Shown here piece by piece: positions 1 to 11,176 of a DNA stretch of 64,000 nucleotides. The translations under genes were made by a program, and so were the position numbers. Each line of letters starts with the position of its first letter. Positions within the stretch are counted from its first letter, which is position 1. Source of the stretch: Hormiphora californensis (Eukaryota > Ctenophora > Tentaculata > Cydippida > Pleurobrachiidae); NCBI GenBank assembly GCA_020137815.1, contig CM035351.1, positions 7,108,815-7,172,814 on the forward strand, written 5' to 3'. Under the pieces are notes generated by a model, which was given only the letters and a program-made list of their open reading frames with translations, was not told the origin of the DNA and did not search any database.

Positions 1-516
1 ACAGTAGATAACTTTGTTTCTGAAGTTTACCGGTTGAATTCGACTGATGATCCCAACACGATGAGTATCACCCTAGCTCAGTTTAATCAATGTTATAAAC
101 AGATCCAAACTGCACCTGATTCAACGTTAACCAACGACAACGTAGCTTCGCCTTGCAAGCACTGGGGTTCGTATTTTAGACATTGTCTCAAGGACCGAAC
201 TACGAGTGAAACAATTGAGGCTACTTCGCGTATTTTCCTCTCCAGTATGAAACTTGCCCGAGCAACAATGAACAATTTTAAAACTGTTATCAGCGTGGAA
301 AACCTCGAGAAGCAGCTGCGTGAATGCAAAGAAGAACTTGACCGTCATCGGGTTAGCGTGATCGAGCTTCAGCAAACGGTTATCAACCAACAGAACCAAC
401 AACTCAGTACAGTGACAGCATCAGGTGACAGCATCAGGTCCACTTTGAAACGGTTACGATTAGAAGATCCAGACGGCTGTTATTTCATCCGCAATAATGT
501 TATCCAAGTGGGATAG
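1..516 (+). CDS. 3' part of an unrecognised ORF, open to the left edge
   Basis: The frame is open from base 1 to a TAG at 514-516, about 171 codons, so the coding region or exon starts outside the window; the first in-window ATG is at 61. I do not recognise the protein. It is polar, and roughly the last half (from LEKQLRECKEELDRHR on) has heptad-like spacing and glutamine-rich stretches that suggest a coiled coil, ending in a short hydrophobic tail. No zinc finger, signal peptide or membrane segment is visible. It could be the last exon of a host gene or part of a mobile element. An open frame of this length without low-complexity sequence is unlikely by chance in this AT-rich DNA, but no family evidence supports it. 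Confidence 0.4.
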   Translation, partial: TVDNFVSEVYRLNSTDDPNTMSITLAQFNQCYKQIQTAPDSTLTNDNVASPCKHWGSYFRHCLKDRTTSETIEATSRIFLSSMKLARATMNNFKTVISVENLEKQLRECKEELDRHRVSVIELQQTVINQQNQQLSTVTASGDSIRSTLKRLRLEDPDGCYFIRNNVIQVG

Positions 517-1396
517 TTCCCTACAAATTAACTATTTATGTATGCTCATGTTTTGTATCTGTACCACTTTTGAAAGTGAGGAGTGTGCAGAGCGTTGGCT
601 AGTAGTGCATGCTCCAATATTTTACACTATAAAGTGGTATATATAAATGATTATATTACATTTACATTTACATTTACTTATCATACGCTGAAGGCTGAAG
701 CCTGAAGGCTCCCAGACTGGGAGTCCCAGTGCAGGTTTTCTTGACAGCTGCTGATGTAGGAGAATGCACCGAAGGCCGATTCTTTGATATTATATGACAA
801 AGAGGACTTTCGGAAGGACATTGATACGAAGATGCGCTTTAGAAAGCGAGTTTTGATCGAAAGGACGCTTTAGTATAAGTCGATCGAGATAAACACTTTT
901 CGCTCAAAAGCGATTTAAATATGTTAAATGTTGTTATTGTTATTGTTATTATATAATTTTATTGCAAGAGAACTCAGTTCTCACAGCTAACTTTATGGGT
1001 GTAATAGATATTACCAAAAAACTCGTTATCCTAGGCCTAGTATCCTACTCACAAATATGATATGGCGTAACGGAACCAGTTACAATAATTATACTATATT
1101 TTCACATTTCACAAACTGGATATCTTATAAGATATAAGATTTTGGCAATGGTCAAAATTTTGGTTATACTCAAATTAATTAATGTAATCATATCAAATGC
1201 TACTGCTGAGGCCACATGTGTGTACCACTACCTGCATTAGCCGTGTTGACAAATTTCTAATTTAATTGCGTTCTGCATACACTCGACTCTGCCAGCATTA
1301 ACCCAAGATGTTTTAGATGCAGGGCATTATAAATACACCTCTAACGTCTAATATCCAAAATACTATTAACTAATAGCTGACTTTTTACCAGGACAC
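517..1396. other. Intergenic, short repeats only
   Basis: No coding signal seen. It holds a short ACATTT-type repeat near 656-678, a small hairpin at 709-723 (CTCCCAG A CTGGGAG) and (GTTATT)n near 925-955. It must include the promoter of the BCR/ABR-like gene, but I cannot point to a core promoter motif. Confidence 0.5.
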
Positions 1397-3640
1397 ATGG
1401 AAGACAGCAGCGATGATTTAGACGTAAAACGGAAAATTGAGGAAACCATCAATAAGATAACGTTTCATGAAGATGAGTTGAAGCGGTTGCACGTTCAACT
1501 AAATGATTTGTATGCCCAAGTCCGGGGCGAGGATGACCCGGTTATACCCCGGAAACCAAGAGATCTTTCTTACTACTCGGCCCACCTCCACCGGACCCTC
1601 CCGAAACCACCTTCCAGTCACGGTACCATGCCTCGTTCTGCCACCAGCAACCTGAGTAACCTTTATTCAGCGTCAATGACAAATCTGAAGGACATAGACA
1701 ATTCGGATACTTTTTCATTGAAAAGTTTCAATAAGTTTTCTACTATTGATATGAAGTTTTTCAAGCGCTTCATTCGCCGTTCTCGGGCCTTGGAATCTGA
1801 TTCTGAAGAGTTCTCGAAGAGCAGCCCCAATCCGTCACTAGATGAACTGGATAGGCTAGGTCGCTCTGAAGAGGTAGACACGCATTGCTGTTGGAGAGAT
1901 TGCAATTTCATTTCATTTGTAGACGTTGTTAGTCAAGGAGACCCTTCTTTTCTCTCTCTCTATCCTTATTGCTCTCTCAATATATTCTTCTCTCTCTCTC
2001 TCTCCATCTCACTACTCTCAGTAATCAAGTATCGAAGCCATTCTTGAATGCTACCCGTTCATATTATCATATATCATTACCTACTTACTAACACAGACTA
2101 GCCCATATAATAATACATCGGGCTTGTGCCCCAGATTTCAGACAGCCCATTGGTCCCCCTAATTCCCAGTGCTCCAACCCCCTCTATTACGACCCCCTAA
2201 TTCTCCTTGTTAACTCTAATCCACTTTCTTTTCATTCGTTCCCAGGCCTTCTCCAGCGAGGGCAGTAAATTTGGTACTTTGGCAGGGAAATTATTTTCAA
2301 GAAAGAAGCACCAGGTATGTAATGTATTAGTAAAACAGTGTCTAGGATAAAATACACTCAGACACCATCATCACGCCTTATTTTATCCGTGCTCGAGCAT
2401 GCTGCTGCACTTAGCACATTTACTAATCACCAGACAAACAGACAGACTCTCCCAACACAGCTGTGCCACATAATAGTATCATGACCATGATATGAGAGTT
2501 GTCCTACATGCCCATTTATGTAAAATGTGTTTGATTAAACACACACATGCACAAGAACGGAATCTACAGATTGCTTTTAGCATTCATTAATCGAACCGTT
2601 TTTTTGGGGTTCGTTAGAACAGGGTTGGCGGTTTGGAGTGAGAGAGATAGAGAGCTGAGAGAGAAAGTTTTATTGCACAAACTTGGATTCAGAGTTTAAG
2701 ACTTATTAGAGTAAGAGGGAAATGAAAAGGATATATTAAACAGGTATTACAGAGAGGAACACACAGAGAGAGATAGTTTTAGACACGTGGCCAGCAGTGT
2801 AGAACAATAAAAGCTCCCTAAAATATTCATAATGGCGTATCAGTAGCCAATAGATGTGTGTGTATCGTGTACACACGTGTTACTATACAGGGTGTTATAA
2901 CCTCACACCAGTTACACACATAATACAATGTGGTATGTGGTACCGCTCTTATTTTAACTGACATATCATAATGATCATGAGTATGACGATTGTGACAGTG
3001 ACGTTGTGGCTCAGGAGTTATATTATCAAAATAGTTGTAAGATTTGGCAGTTTATTCGTTAACTCTGATCGACCATGTTTTTCACAGGGAAGTGAATACG
3101 GTGACCACACGGGAGAGACGAGCTCCGGAGACAGTGGGAAAACGCATCTTGAGTAAGTTCAACAATATCAAAATTTATTTCCGCCTTCCGGTTGGGCATT
3201 AGACGGGGTTTTATTATTGTAGTTGAACTTTTTGTTTTCGGATCCCGCTCCTTCTCCTTTTCGAATATTGGTATTGAAATGACTAAGAACCAATCTGTTG
3301 AGTGTCGGGCTGCGCTCAGATGGGGTCGCGGCGCCAGACAGGAACCAATACAATTTGTGAAGGTTGTCCCATGAAATGTGATAGTTATGGACCGAATCAT
3401 AGATATTTCTAGATAGTTCTTCCACCGTGTGGTAGTTAGTACAAATGATTAGGCAATACTAGATCATGTAGGTAATATCAACATCATATGGGTCATACAC
3501 GTCACCATGTATCAGACAGTTGTGTTCCTTTGTTGGCTGAATGTGAGTAACTTGATAGTAAAGTTTGCCTTTGAGTAACCTTAGCCTTTCCGTATTGTAG
3601 TGTGTAACACATGGCGGGGAGAGAGTGTATTCGAGTAGAT

Positions 3641-3704
<64 letters not shown>

Positions 3705-4481
3705 TAGGAAAAATAGACCACATGGACAACCTGAAGGAGGTCTCAAATGACGCATCACGTCCCAGAAAGAGAGCTCACTCTCTCGGTATTATACACACAC
3801 ACACAGTACACCAACTGTGCTCTAACAATGAAGGAGAGAGAATGAAATTATTACAATATTTATGATGAAGAAGAAGGCCGGGGGAATATAATAGAGACTC
3901 TCTACCTGTTGAATTGTTGAGATGTAGTAGGAACAATACAAGTTGTAGATTTCAATATGTTACAGAGAGGTTGAATGTCCAGTAGGAATAGAGTTTGTCT
4001 GATGTTGGCTCTACAAATGGTTTTCAAAAGGTGGTGTGTGGTGCCATTAAAATCATTTTACCTTTTTCAACTCCCTTGATAATGAAATTGGACATGTCTC
4101 ACTGGGGAGATAGAAAGCAATGAAAATCGTTCACATGGATTCATCGCAGCTGACATCGCAGTGACAAACAAAAAAGCTAAAAGCCAGATAAAATGTGAAC
4201 AGTAGACAGGGGTAGACAGAAAGTCTAAGGGTAGATGTGACAACAGATGGTCGGTGAAATATAAAGAACCCACCCAGTACTAACAGCAGCAGCATCACTG
4301 GGTTGCCAGACATTATGGAATGATATGCTGTCACGTGATATCATCATGACACGGATGACGTCACCGTGTCATGATGATGATACTATCTTTCCGGGTCCAG
4401 CCAAATCAAAAATAATCATTCTTGAGTCATCTGCATGATGACCGCTTCACACACGAAACTCGCCCTATCTCTATCTCTCTG

Positions 4482-4554
<73 letters not shown>

Positions 4555-4856
4555 CACTCTCAACTACACACATTTGACTGTTGACAGATTTTGCCACACG
4601 TGACCTGTCTCTGTATAATATTACAGTCCTCTGCCCTGTGCCTTTCTTGAGTGTTTGTTTTCTGTGTGTGTGTGATTCCTGCGTGTGTGATTCCTGCGTG
4701 TGTGACCACTATAATTGTGTGATATCACACTATGACGTCGTTGAAGAGGAGCTCCACCACCGCCTCCCTCCAATCTCTATTTGAGTCCCGGAGAGCCACC
4801 TTTAATGCCGTCACCGCTACACTTAACCGATCTACCCGTCGTGTTCGTAGTTTCAG
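1397..4856 (+). CDS. bcr/abr: BCR/ABR-like RhoGEF-RhoGAP, N-terminal exons
   Basis: First block of a gene running to 19351. Exon 1 is 1397-1873 (ATG to GAG|gtagac) and exon 2 is 2246-2314 (cccag|GCC to CAG|gtatgt), both phase 0. Exon 3 is 3088-3152 (acag|GGA to GA|gtaagt, phase 2). A fourth exon ends at 4856 (AG|gtagga) and starts near 4747-4752, acceptor uncertain. Residues 1-45 contain a predicted coiled coil (KRKIEETINKI onward), matching the N-terminal oligomerisation coil of vertebrate BCR. A Ser/Thr- and Pro-rich linker follows, with PRKPRD and LPKPP motifs. In vertebrates the protein activates Rho GTPases through DH-PH and inactivates Rac through RhoGAP. The N-terminus alone would not identify the family; the downstream domains do. 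Introns carry long (GA)n and (CT)n tracts. Confidence 0.72.
3642..3700. repeat. (GA)n microsatellite
   Basis: About 59 bp of near-pure GA dinucleotide in an intron of the BCR/ABR-like gene. It produces spurious reading frames on both strands. Confidence 0.9.
4340..4378. promoter_or_regulatory. Perfect palindrome centred on a CRE (TGACGTCA)
   Basis: A 15-bp arm (ATCATCATGACACGG, 4340-4354) and its exact reverse complement (4364-4378) flank ATGACGTCA. TGACGTCA at 4356-4363 is the consensus CREB/ATF site. It lies in an intron of the BCR/ABR-like gene. Regulatory use is inferred from the motif only; it could also be a small fold-back repeat. Confidence 0.5.
4488..4552. repeat. (CT)n microsatellite
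   Basis: About 65 bp of CT dinucleotide in an intron, followed by a shorter tandem repeat of TGTGTGATTCCTGCG type near 4665-4705. Confidence 0.9.
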
Positions 4857-5643
4857 GTAGGAACAATGTTTCAAATTCATCTATTGAAACTTCCAATAGA
4901 TGAAGAGCTGGGGGGTTTAGAAAGTTGGAGCCATTTTGGGATAATAAGATGAAGAGAGTTTGGATGATATTTGGGTAATAACAGATGATTGGAGTGGGGG
5001 CCAATGGGGACCTCCAAGCTGGTCTCGCGTAGCGTGGATTCAAGAAAACGACAATGATCTAGGTGATCTAGGTGATATAGGTGATCTAGGTGTTTCAAAT
5101 CAAAGTGATCCCATATAACTGCACATAGTAACACTCTGAATCTGAGTCTGTGTGTTAGATTTGACGATGAGACGGTTTTATTAGCGCTATATGGGATAGC
5201 CTTGCTGTTTAATTTGAGTAACTCTAGAGACCCTGCCAAAAAGGCGATCTTTCATTACTTTCCCTCTCTCCCCATAAAATCCCTCTCAAGCCCCCGTTCT
5301 CCCTCATAGCTCATCATATTGCACTGCCTGTGAGTCATTAGGGAGGTCCAAACACCAAATACACATTTAGGTCTATCATGTGTGAGTTCAACTAAAAGTT
5401 CTGTTGCAGCTTCCCTTACACTCTCCAGGGAGAATACTGGATTATTATAAACGATTTTGGCGGTACTCTCCAACACCGGCTTCGCAGCTGTGCTGCCGTT
5501 TAGATGCATTTCATAATTTTTTGCGATTAGATAGAATTCTTTACAACCGATGATTCTTTTGTCTGTTATTTCGTAAGAGACAATATTAGCACTGGGCAGT
5601 GGGCTAGCCTAGTACTTATCTTGTTGCTTTCATCATTCTATCA

Positions 5644-5648
<5 letters not shown>

Positions 5649-5720
<72 letters not shown>

Positions 5721-5738
5721 CCTCTCTCTCTCTCTCTC

Positions 5739-5815
<77 letters not shown>
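5649..5815. repeat. (TC)n microsatellite, interrupted
   Basis: About 165 bp of TC repeat with rare CC and CA interruptions. Apparent polypeptides of alternating Ser-Leu across it are artefacts. Confidence 0.92.
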
Positions 5816-5816
<1 letters not shown>

Positions 5817-6919
5817 ATCATAAACGCTTTTTTAACCTTATAAGGCCATGTTTAACAAATTCGATGTTTTAGTGCTTTCATTTTGCCCATGCGTTGCTTC
5901 TCTTCTCTCTCCGTCCTTGAAGCATTGCCTCTCTATTTTTCATATTACACTTTCACTCTCTTTCTCTCTCTCTCACACACTCTCTCAGCCCTGGATCCGA
6001 AACCCGTTACTATTGTAGGGGCATGGTTTTATCTATAGGCCTTCAATAAACTGTGAACCTGGATAAAACGGCCCCGAGGGAGAAGAATAATATTGTCATG
6101 ATCCACCGGCAGCTTTAGTGAAGACAAGCGATGTATTTTGAAGCAAGGCTAAAATACTAGTTTGGCTCTCCACCCCGGATCGAGCACTTTACAGGATCTC
6201 AACTACCCAAATTCAAAAGTTGCAAGGCTAAACAATTGTATCTGCTCAATGGATTTATGAGGTTCAGGGCCCATTATATCGCACATTCTGGAGCGTGGTA
6301 TTCCGACTGACTCGTGCGGCCCCTTACCCCAAGACAGTTACTTGCTAATCAACTCGTGCGGCCCATCAAACTGGCTGTAATGAGTATAGGTGTAAAAATT
6401 TGGGTTCTCTTAAATTTCTCCGTTTTTTATCATTTTCTCCAGTTCTCATAAATAAATTAAGTAAGACTTTAAAGGTTGGACTGTACCTTGATAAACCGGA
6501 CTCCCCGGGGGAGGATAAATAGTAAATACACGGTAAATGTAGATTCAAGGTTCGACCTAAACATGGCCTGTATACATGTCTCGGATCATATTGGCATTGT
6601 TGGATGATTGATGAATGTTAGGATCAATAGAGGGAGGGATGTATAATAGGTTATCAACAATGACAAGCCTAAATGATCTAGTCAGGCCCGGTGGGTGTAA
6701 AATTTATCAGATATGTATAGGAAATTATCGGTATCATATAATATTTCTTTAGAGTAAATTAATATCGGGGTGGCTAGCATAGTAGTTAGCTAGTTATCTA
6801 GGTAGTTATCTAGGTTTAGTTTTAATGTGCATTGTGTGACCAATAAAAGTGGTATTTTGTGCCCCTTGATTTGGCTCAACATTATTATCATTTTTCATTA
6901 TTTAATTTTCAATCGATTA

Positions 6920-7013
6920 CAGTCGGACCCCGATTTACCGGGGTGATATACCGTTAGATTCCTAAAAAGGGGGAATTGGAAGTTTATCCTCAAGGTAAAA
7001 CGGGGTCGGACTG
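6920..7013. mobile_element. Short pogo/Tigger-like MITE with TA target duplication
   Basis: A 94-bp non-coding element. Its ends are inverted repeats of about 21 bp: CAGTCGGACCCCGATTTACC at the left and GGTAAAACGGGGTCGGACTG at the right, with two mismatches. TA dinucleotides lie directly outside both ends (6918-6919 and 7014-7015), the target duplication typical of Tc1/mariner-superfamily elements. The terminal sequence resembles known Tigger/pogo ends (CAGT...CTCGATTATCCG). A partial relative begins near 9783. It has no transposase, so it would have been moved in trans. Confidence 0.75.
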
Positions 7014-7079
7014 TATGTAACATTTGCTCATCGCGTCCACTTTATTTCTCATAGGTACTTTTTATTGATTGATTTGCAG

Positions 7080-10000
7080 TTTCGCAAATATCGGGAGATA
7101 TTGAGCTTGATTGCAGCTCCTCTGATCAGACTGATTTAGTAACTAAATTTCTCCAGAATTTGCAGCCTCTTATCTCACTTTTTTCAATATCTATAATGAT
7201 GTTGAGAACTATTTGACAGCATTTCATTCGACATCAAGCTTCTTTCCACATTAACCAAACCACCATCGACCCCTTTTTCGCGAGATCCGCCTGCGAACAT
7301 GTAAAGTTAGAACATAATAAGATAGAGCTAGGTGTCACTCTTTTTTAACAACTACCAAAATGGGAAGTAACTCGTGAAACAGTTCTATAAAATCGTAGTG
7401 AATCTGTCAAACCATAAGCTTCAAATCACACGCTTCCTCATTGAGGAAGTCTACCCCCACAGTTCAGGGTGCTGCTGCTCAGTTGCCCTAATTCACAGAA
7501 CGGGAGTGCGCGCAGTAGTCGATATGATGAAAGTATGGAGTTGTAAGCACGCGCGCCATATGCATGCATCAGGGAGGGGGAGAAATTACAACCTTTTGAG
7601 TCTCAAATTGACTGGAATTGATACCACAGCCTAGCTGATACCCTAACTATTCCTAGGACAAGCTCAACAAGTTCCCGGTCAAGTTGCACCAATACCATCC
7701 CGAAAAAAGGAAAGAGTCGAGGAATGTTACGTACCACTCTAAGCCAGGTAAAATATGGTAGGCGGTAAATGTTAACCAGATCTGAGAGAAAAACGTACGT
7801 GCAAAACCACGTTTTTGTCCATAACTCAGTCATTTCTTGACCAATTTGCAAAATCTTGGGCGCGTTGGAAAGAGGACATTGAGATCTCTCAAATATACTC
7901 TAGTAAATTCAAAAACACTAAATGAAAGTGCAAGTGACACCCTAGAAATACCTAAATATACCAAGCAGTCCACGTTACCCTCCATAGAAAATATAAATAC
8001 ACTGTATTTGATTGTATGTTAGAAGTTCTAAATAACAACCCCCTTGATTATGAATTATGAAAGATTGAAAGCTGCCATGTCCCTCTCTTTCTGTTGACAC
8101 TGACAGGTGTTTAGTGTGTTGTTAAGTGTGCCACCCACCATATAGAGGCTTGCTTCGAGTTGTATTTTAACTTTGTGTGCTATTGCGGCCTTCCTATATT
8201 CAAATGTTTGACTTTATCTTACAACTATAATGCTAGTCTATAGCTGCCAATCAGCAGTAGTTAGCCCCAACGACTTGCCTTGCTCGACCCTCCCTCGCTG
8301 TGCCCTGTTTTTACAAATGAATTGTAATAAAGGAGGGTAATATAACATAACAATATCTCCCCTTAATACATATTTCAGATGTCGTTGTGTAGCCTGCCCG
8401 ACAGCCTGGACAAGCTCTCTGTAGTCGAGGAGTTCCTGACTAGTGAATCTGTTTACGTTGATAAACTTAAACTAATCGTCGATGTAAGTTAATTATCATT
8501 CAATCGATCCGTTCAACCCTACTGAATATATTATATTCCTATTAGTTCAGCTCTAAATAATTTCATTATTTCAGGTGTTTGAAAAAGAGTTAAGGGAGTT
8601 ATCCAAAGATTCTCAATCGTTACGTCACAATGTAACAACTCTATTCCACCATCCATGTCACATGTTAATGGTTCACAAGAGCTTCCTAACAGCAGCACGA
8701 CACAGAACTAACAAACTGAGCACTGGGACACCCCTCGCCATTATTGTCGGGGACCTCTTTCTTGAGATGGTAATTAATTAGTTAATTAGATGGTTATTAT
8801 GGGTTATATTGGGTTGGGAAAATACTGACAGTGACAGAGGACCAGTGCCTTGGTATTGTGGATGACTCTAATTGAAATCTTTGCCATAACACATACTGTT
8901 AAATAGTATCATCGCACAGCTCTACTCAGTTCCTGACAGATATGACATAAACCTGAGAGTATAAAATATATATTTCATTGCATTTCCGTTTCATGTTGAA
9001 TCAGTCCCATGAGTAACACATTTATGATAATCACTAACTCATCCTGTGTTCATCTTGTGCGTGTTGTTTTTAGGTAAACCAGTTTAGTGTCTACGTTGAT
9101 TATGCCACGGAGTTTCCCTTTACTTTGGATGCCCTATCCAGCATTGAAACACAGTACCCACCCATAAAGGAAGTCCTTGATAAGGTTCGTGGAGGTGGGA
9201 TTAGGTTGTGGGATCCCTTTACAAGTTGTATGGGGGTATTTGATTTTGACAAGTTGTGTGGGGGGTGTGAGATCTCTTGAAAAGATTTGGGTCACCAGCT
9301 GGTTTGGTTGGTGTACAAGGATCCCTTGATTAATTGTCTTCGAGTTTGGTACAATGAAGACTTGGCTAGAGAACAAGAAGAGTATGGGATTGGGATTTAG
9401 GGGTATGAAAATAGAGAAAGGGAGAGAGAAGAAAGTAGAGAGTTACAAAAAACCTCGAGAGATCCCTGGAGCTGTGTATTCAGAAAGAGAGAGGGAAAGG
9501 ACCTTCAGAGCATTAGGCTACTTCAGTGTAGATTAGCTAGTGTACAGAGTCTCACTCTCTTCGCTGGGGGTGAAAAGAGTCTCACTTTCCTTCTCTCTGG
9601 GGGGGGGGGGGGGTGAAAAGAGTGAAACATATGATCCAAGTTTTCCTTTGTTTTAGTTAGCCACAGAACACGGTTCGAGCCTATTCGACCTGCTACACGC
9701 TCCAATCCGAAAGATTGAAACCTACTCGGGGCTCGTTTCGGTAAGATTACATTTTCAACTGTTTTTTAGTAGTTAGTATAATAGTCGAACCTCGATTTAC
9801 CGGACCCGTTGGGAGAAGGGTTTGTCTCCAGCTTACTGCCATATATTGCAGTAGCCATGTTCTTTATTAGCCCATTATACCAACCTCCCTGCTCCCAGTC
9901 AACAAGGCACCAACTGCTCTCCCTTGACGCTGAAACTGAATCTGTTATCCTGGGAGAAGCTGAGTATAAGTTAGAGGAAGTCATGTCTTCGGTGGCTAAA

Positions 10001-11176
10001 ATCATGACTGATTCCCGCCGGAAATCAAAGGTAGGTGCAGATGTATTGTTTTGTTCTTGCACCGCTTAGAGACTAGCTGGGATACTATGCAGTGTTTTAT
10101 ACTGCATGGCTACAGACATAGTTTGTGTATTATAACGATCTACAATTTATTCTCCAATAATAGGCATATCGGAAACGTGAACTGGTACACAAGGGTATGG
10201 TAGCGGGGCAGAACGAAAAGTCTAATCTGAAAATCCGGTATCTCTTTCTTTATAATGATGTCTTGATATGTGCTAGAATGAGAAGGGCTGAGGATCAAAC
10301 CTCTCTCTTCACCTTGAAGTGGTACCTTCCTCTCTCCGACATCTTACTACCCCTCACCAATGATCCCGGTGAGTATAACTACATACTACTACCGCGGGGA
10401 AGTAGGCGGACTATGAGACAGTAACCATGGTAACCATGTTAACCATGGTAACATGAGGGAGCTACAGGAAGCTCCTACAGGAGTGTGGTGGACAACTGCA
10501 CATGTTACACATCTGTTGTGTTGCAGGTAAGACGGTGGATACTGTGCAGGTTAAGCAGCTGAGATCGAGGATAAAGGAGAACCAGAGACTCATCAAAGAG
10601 GAAGAGGACAACTTGAAACATGACAAGGGACAAGGCGTGAGTGACAACCATGACAATATATGGGTTCTAACACATGCCCTGAAGTTGGATATATATGAGC
10701 CCAAGCTGGTGATAGCTCTTAATTTAATAGTAGTATTCATTCAGTATTTCCAACCTTTTTTCATTTTTCACCCTATAGGCTGTGTCGAAACGAATGAAAG
10801 GGTTCAAGAGACAGCGGATAAAGGCGCTGAGGGACGCCCTGCGGGACAAGATAGAGGATTACAATTTACTGCACATGGTGGTACCATTCAAAGTGATATC
10901 CAAACGGGGGAAGACCTATACCATGCACTGTTACGGGCTTGAGGAGAGACAGGAATGGTTGGAACAGATACAGGGTCAACTTAACAAGGGTACGTACTGC
11001 CTTTTATACAGAGTTATTATACATAGATAACTTATCAAATTATAACTTCGGAATTTAGTAGTTGTTTATTTTTAATGTTGATCCATAATTCTGTATGTAT
11101 TTCAGTGCCCGCGTGTACGGCTAACTTCTCCATGACGGACGGGGAGGTGGACTATCTACTGGAACGTTACACTCGG
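7080..11176 (+). CDS. bcr/abr: BCR/ABR-like gene, DH and PH domain exons
   Basis: Exons with matching phases: 8379-8483, 8575-8769, 9074-9184, 9657-9740, 9899-10030, 10164-10368, 10527-10636, 10779-10989 and 11106-11176. A short upstream exon (7080- or 7118-7139) is less certain. The first four to five exons encode a Dbl-homology domain, starting around DKLSVVEEFLTSESVYVDKL; this catalyses GDP/GTP exchange on Rho-family GTPases. Exons 10164-10989 encode a PH domain with the hallmark strands RYLFLYNDVLIC and KWYLPLSDILL (compare KWYIPLTDL in human BCR) and the closing helix QEWLEQIQGQL, interrupted by a charged insertion. ATG 8379 directly follows an acceptor and could also serve an alternative transcript. 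A mobile-element-like sequence (from 9783) sits in one intron. Confidence 0.88.

Larger units (their letters stand above)
4857..7079. other. Intron of BCR/ABR-like gene with repeats
   Basis: No further coding exon can be supported. It contains a short tandem repeat of GATCTAGGT units at about 5053-5093, an interrupted (TC)n tract at 5649-5815, and pieces resembling Tigger/pogo-type inverted-repeat ends near 6050 and 6480 (GGATAAA(A)CGG / GATAAACCGGAC). Confidence 0.5.

Noticed and set aside
5621-5872. ORF of repeated Ser-Leu
   Set aside because: Translation of a (TC)n microsatellite; the same applies to similar frames near 13699, 15907, 23957, 25567, 33044, 39012, 47205, 47786 and 53901.
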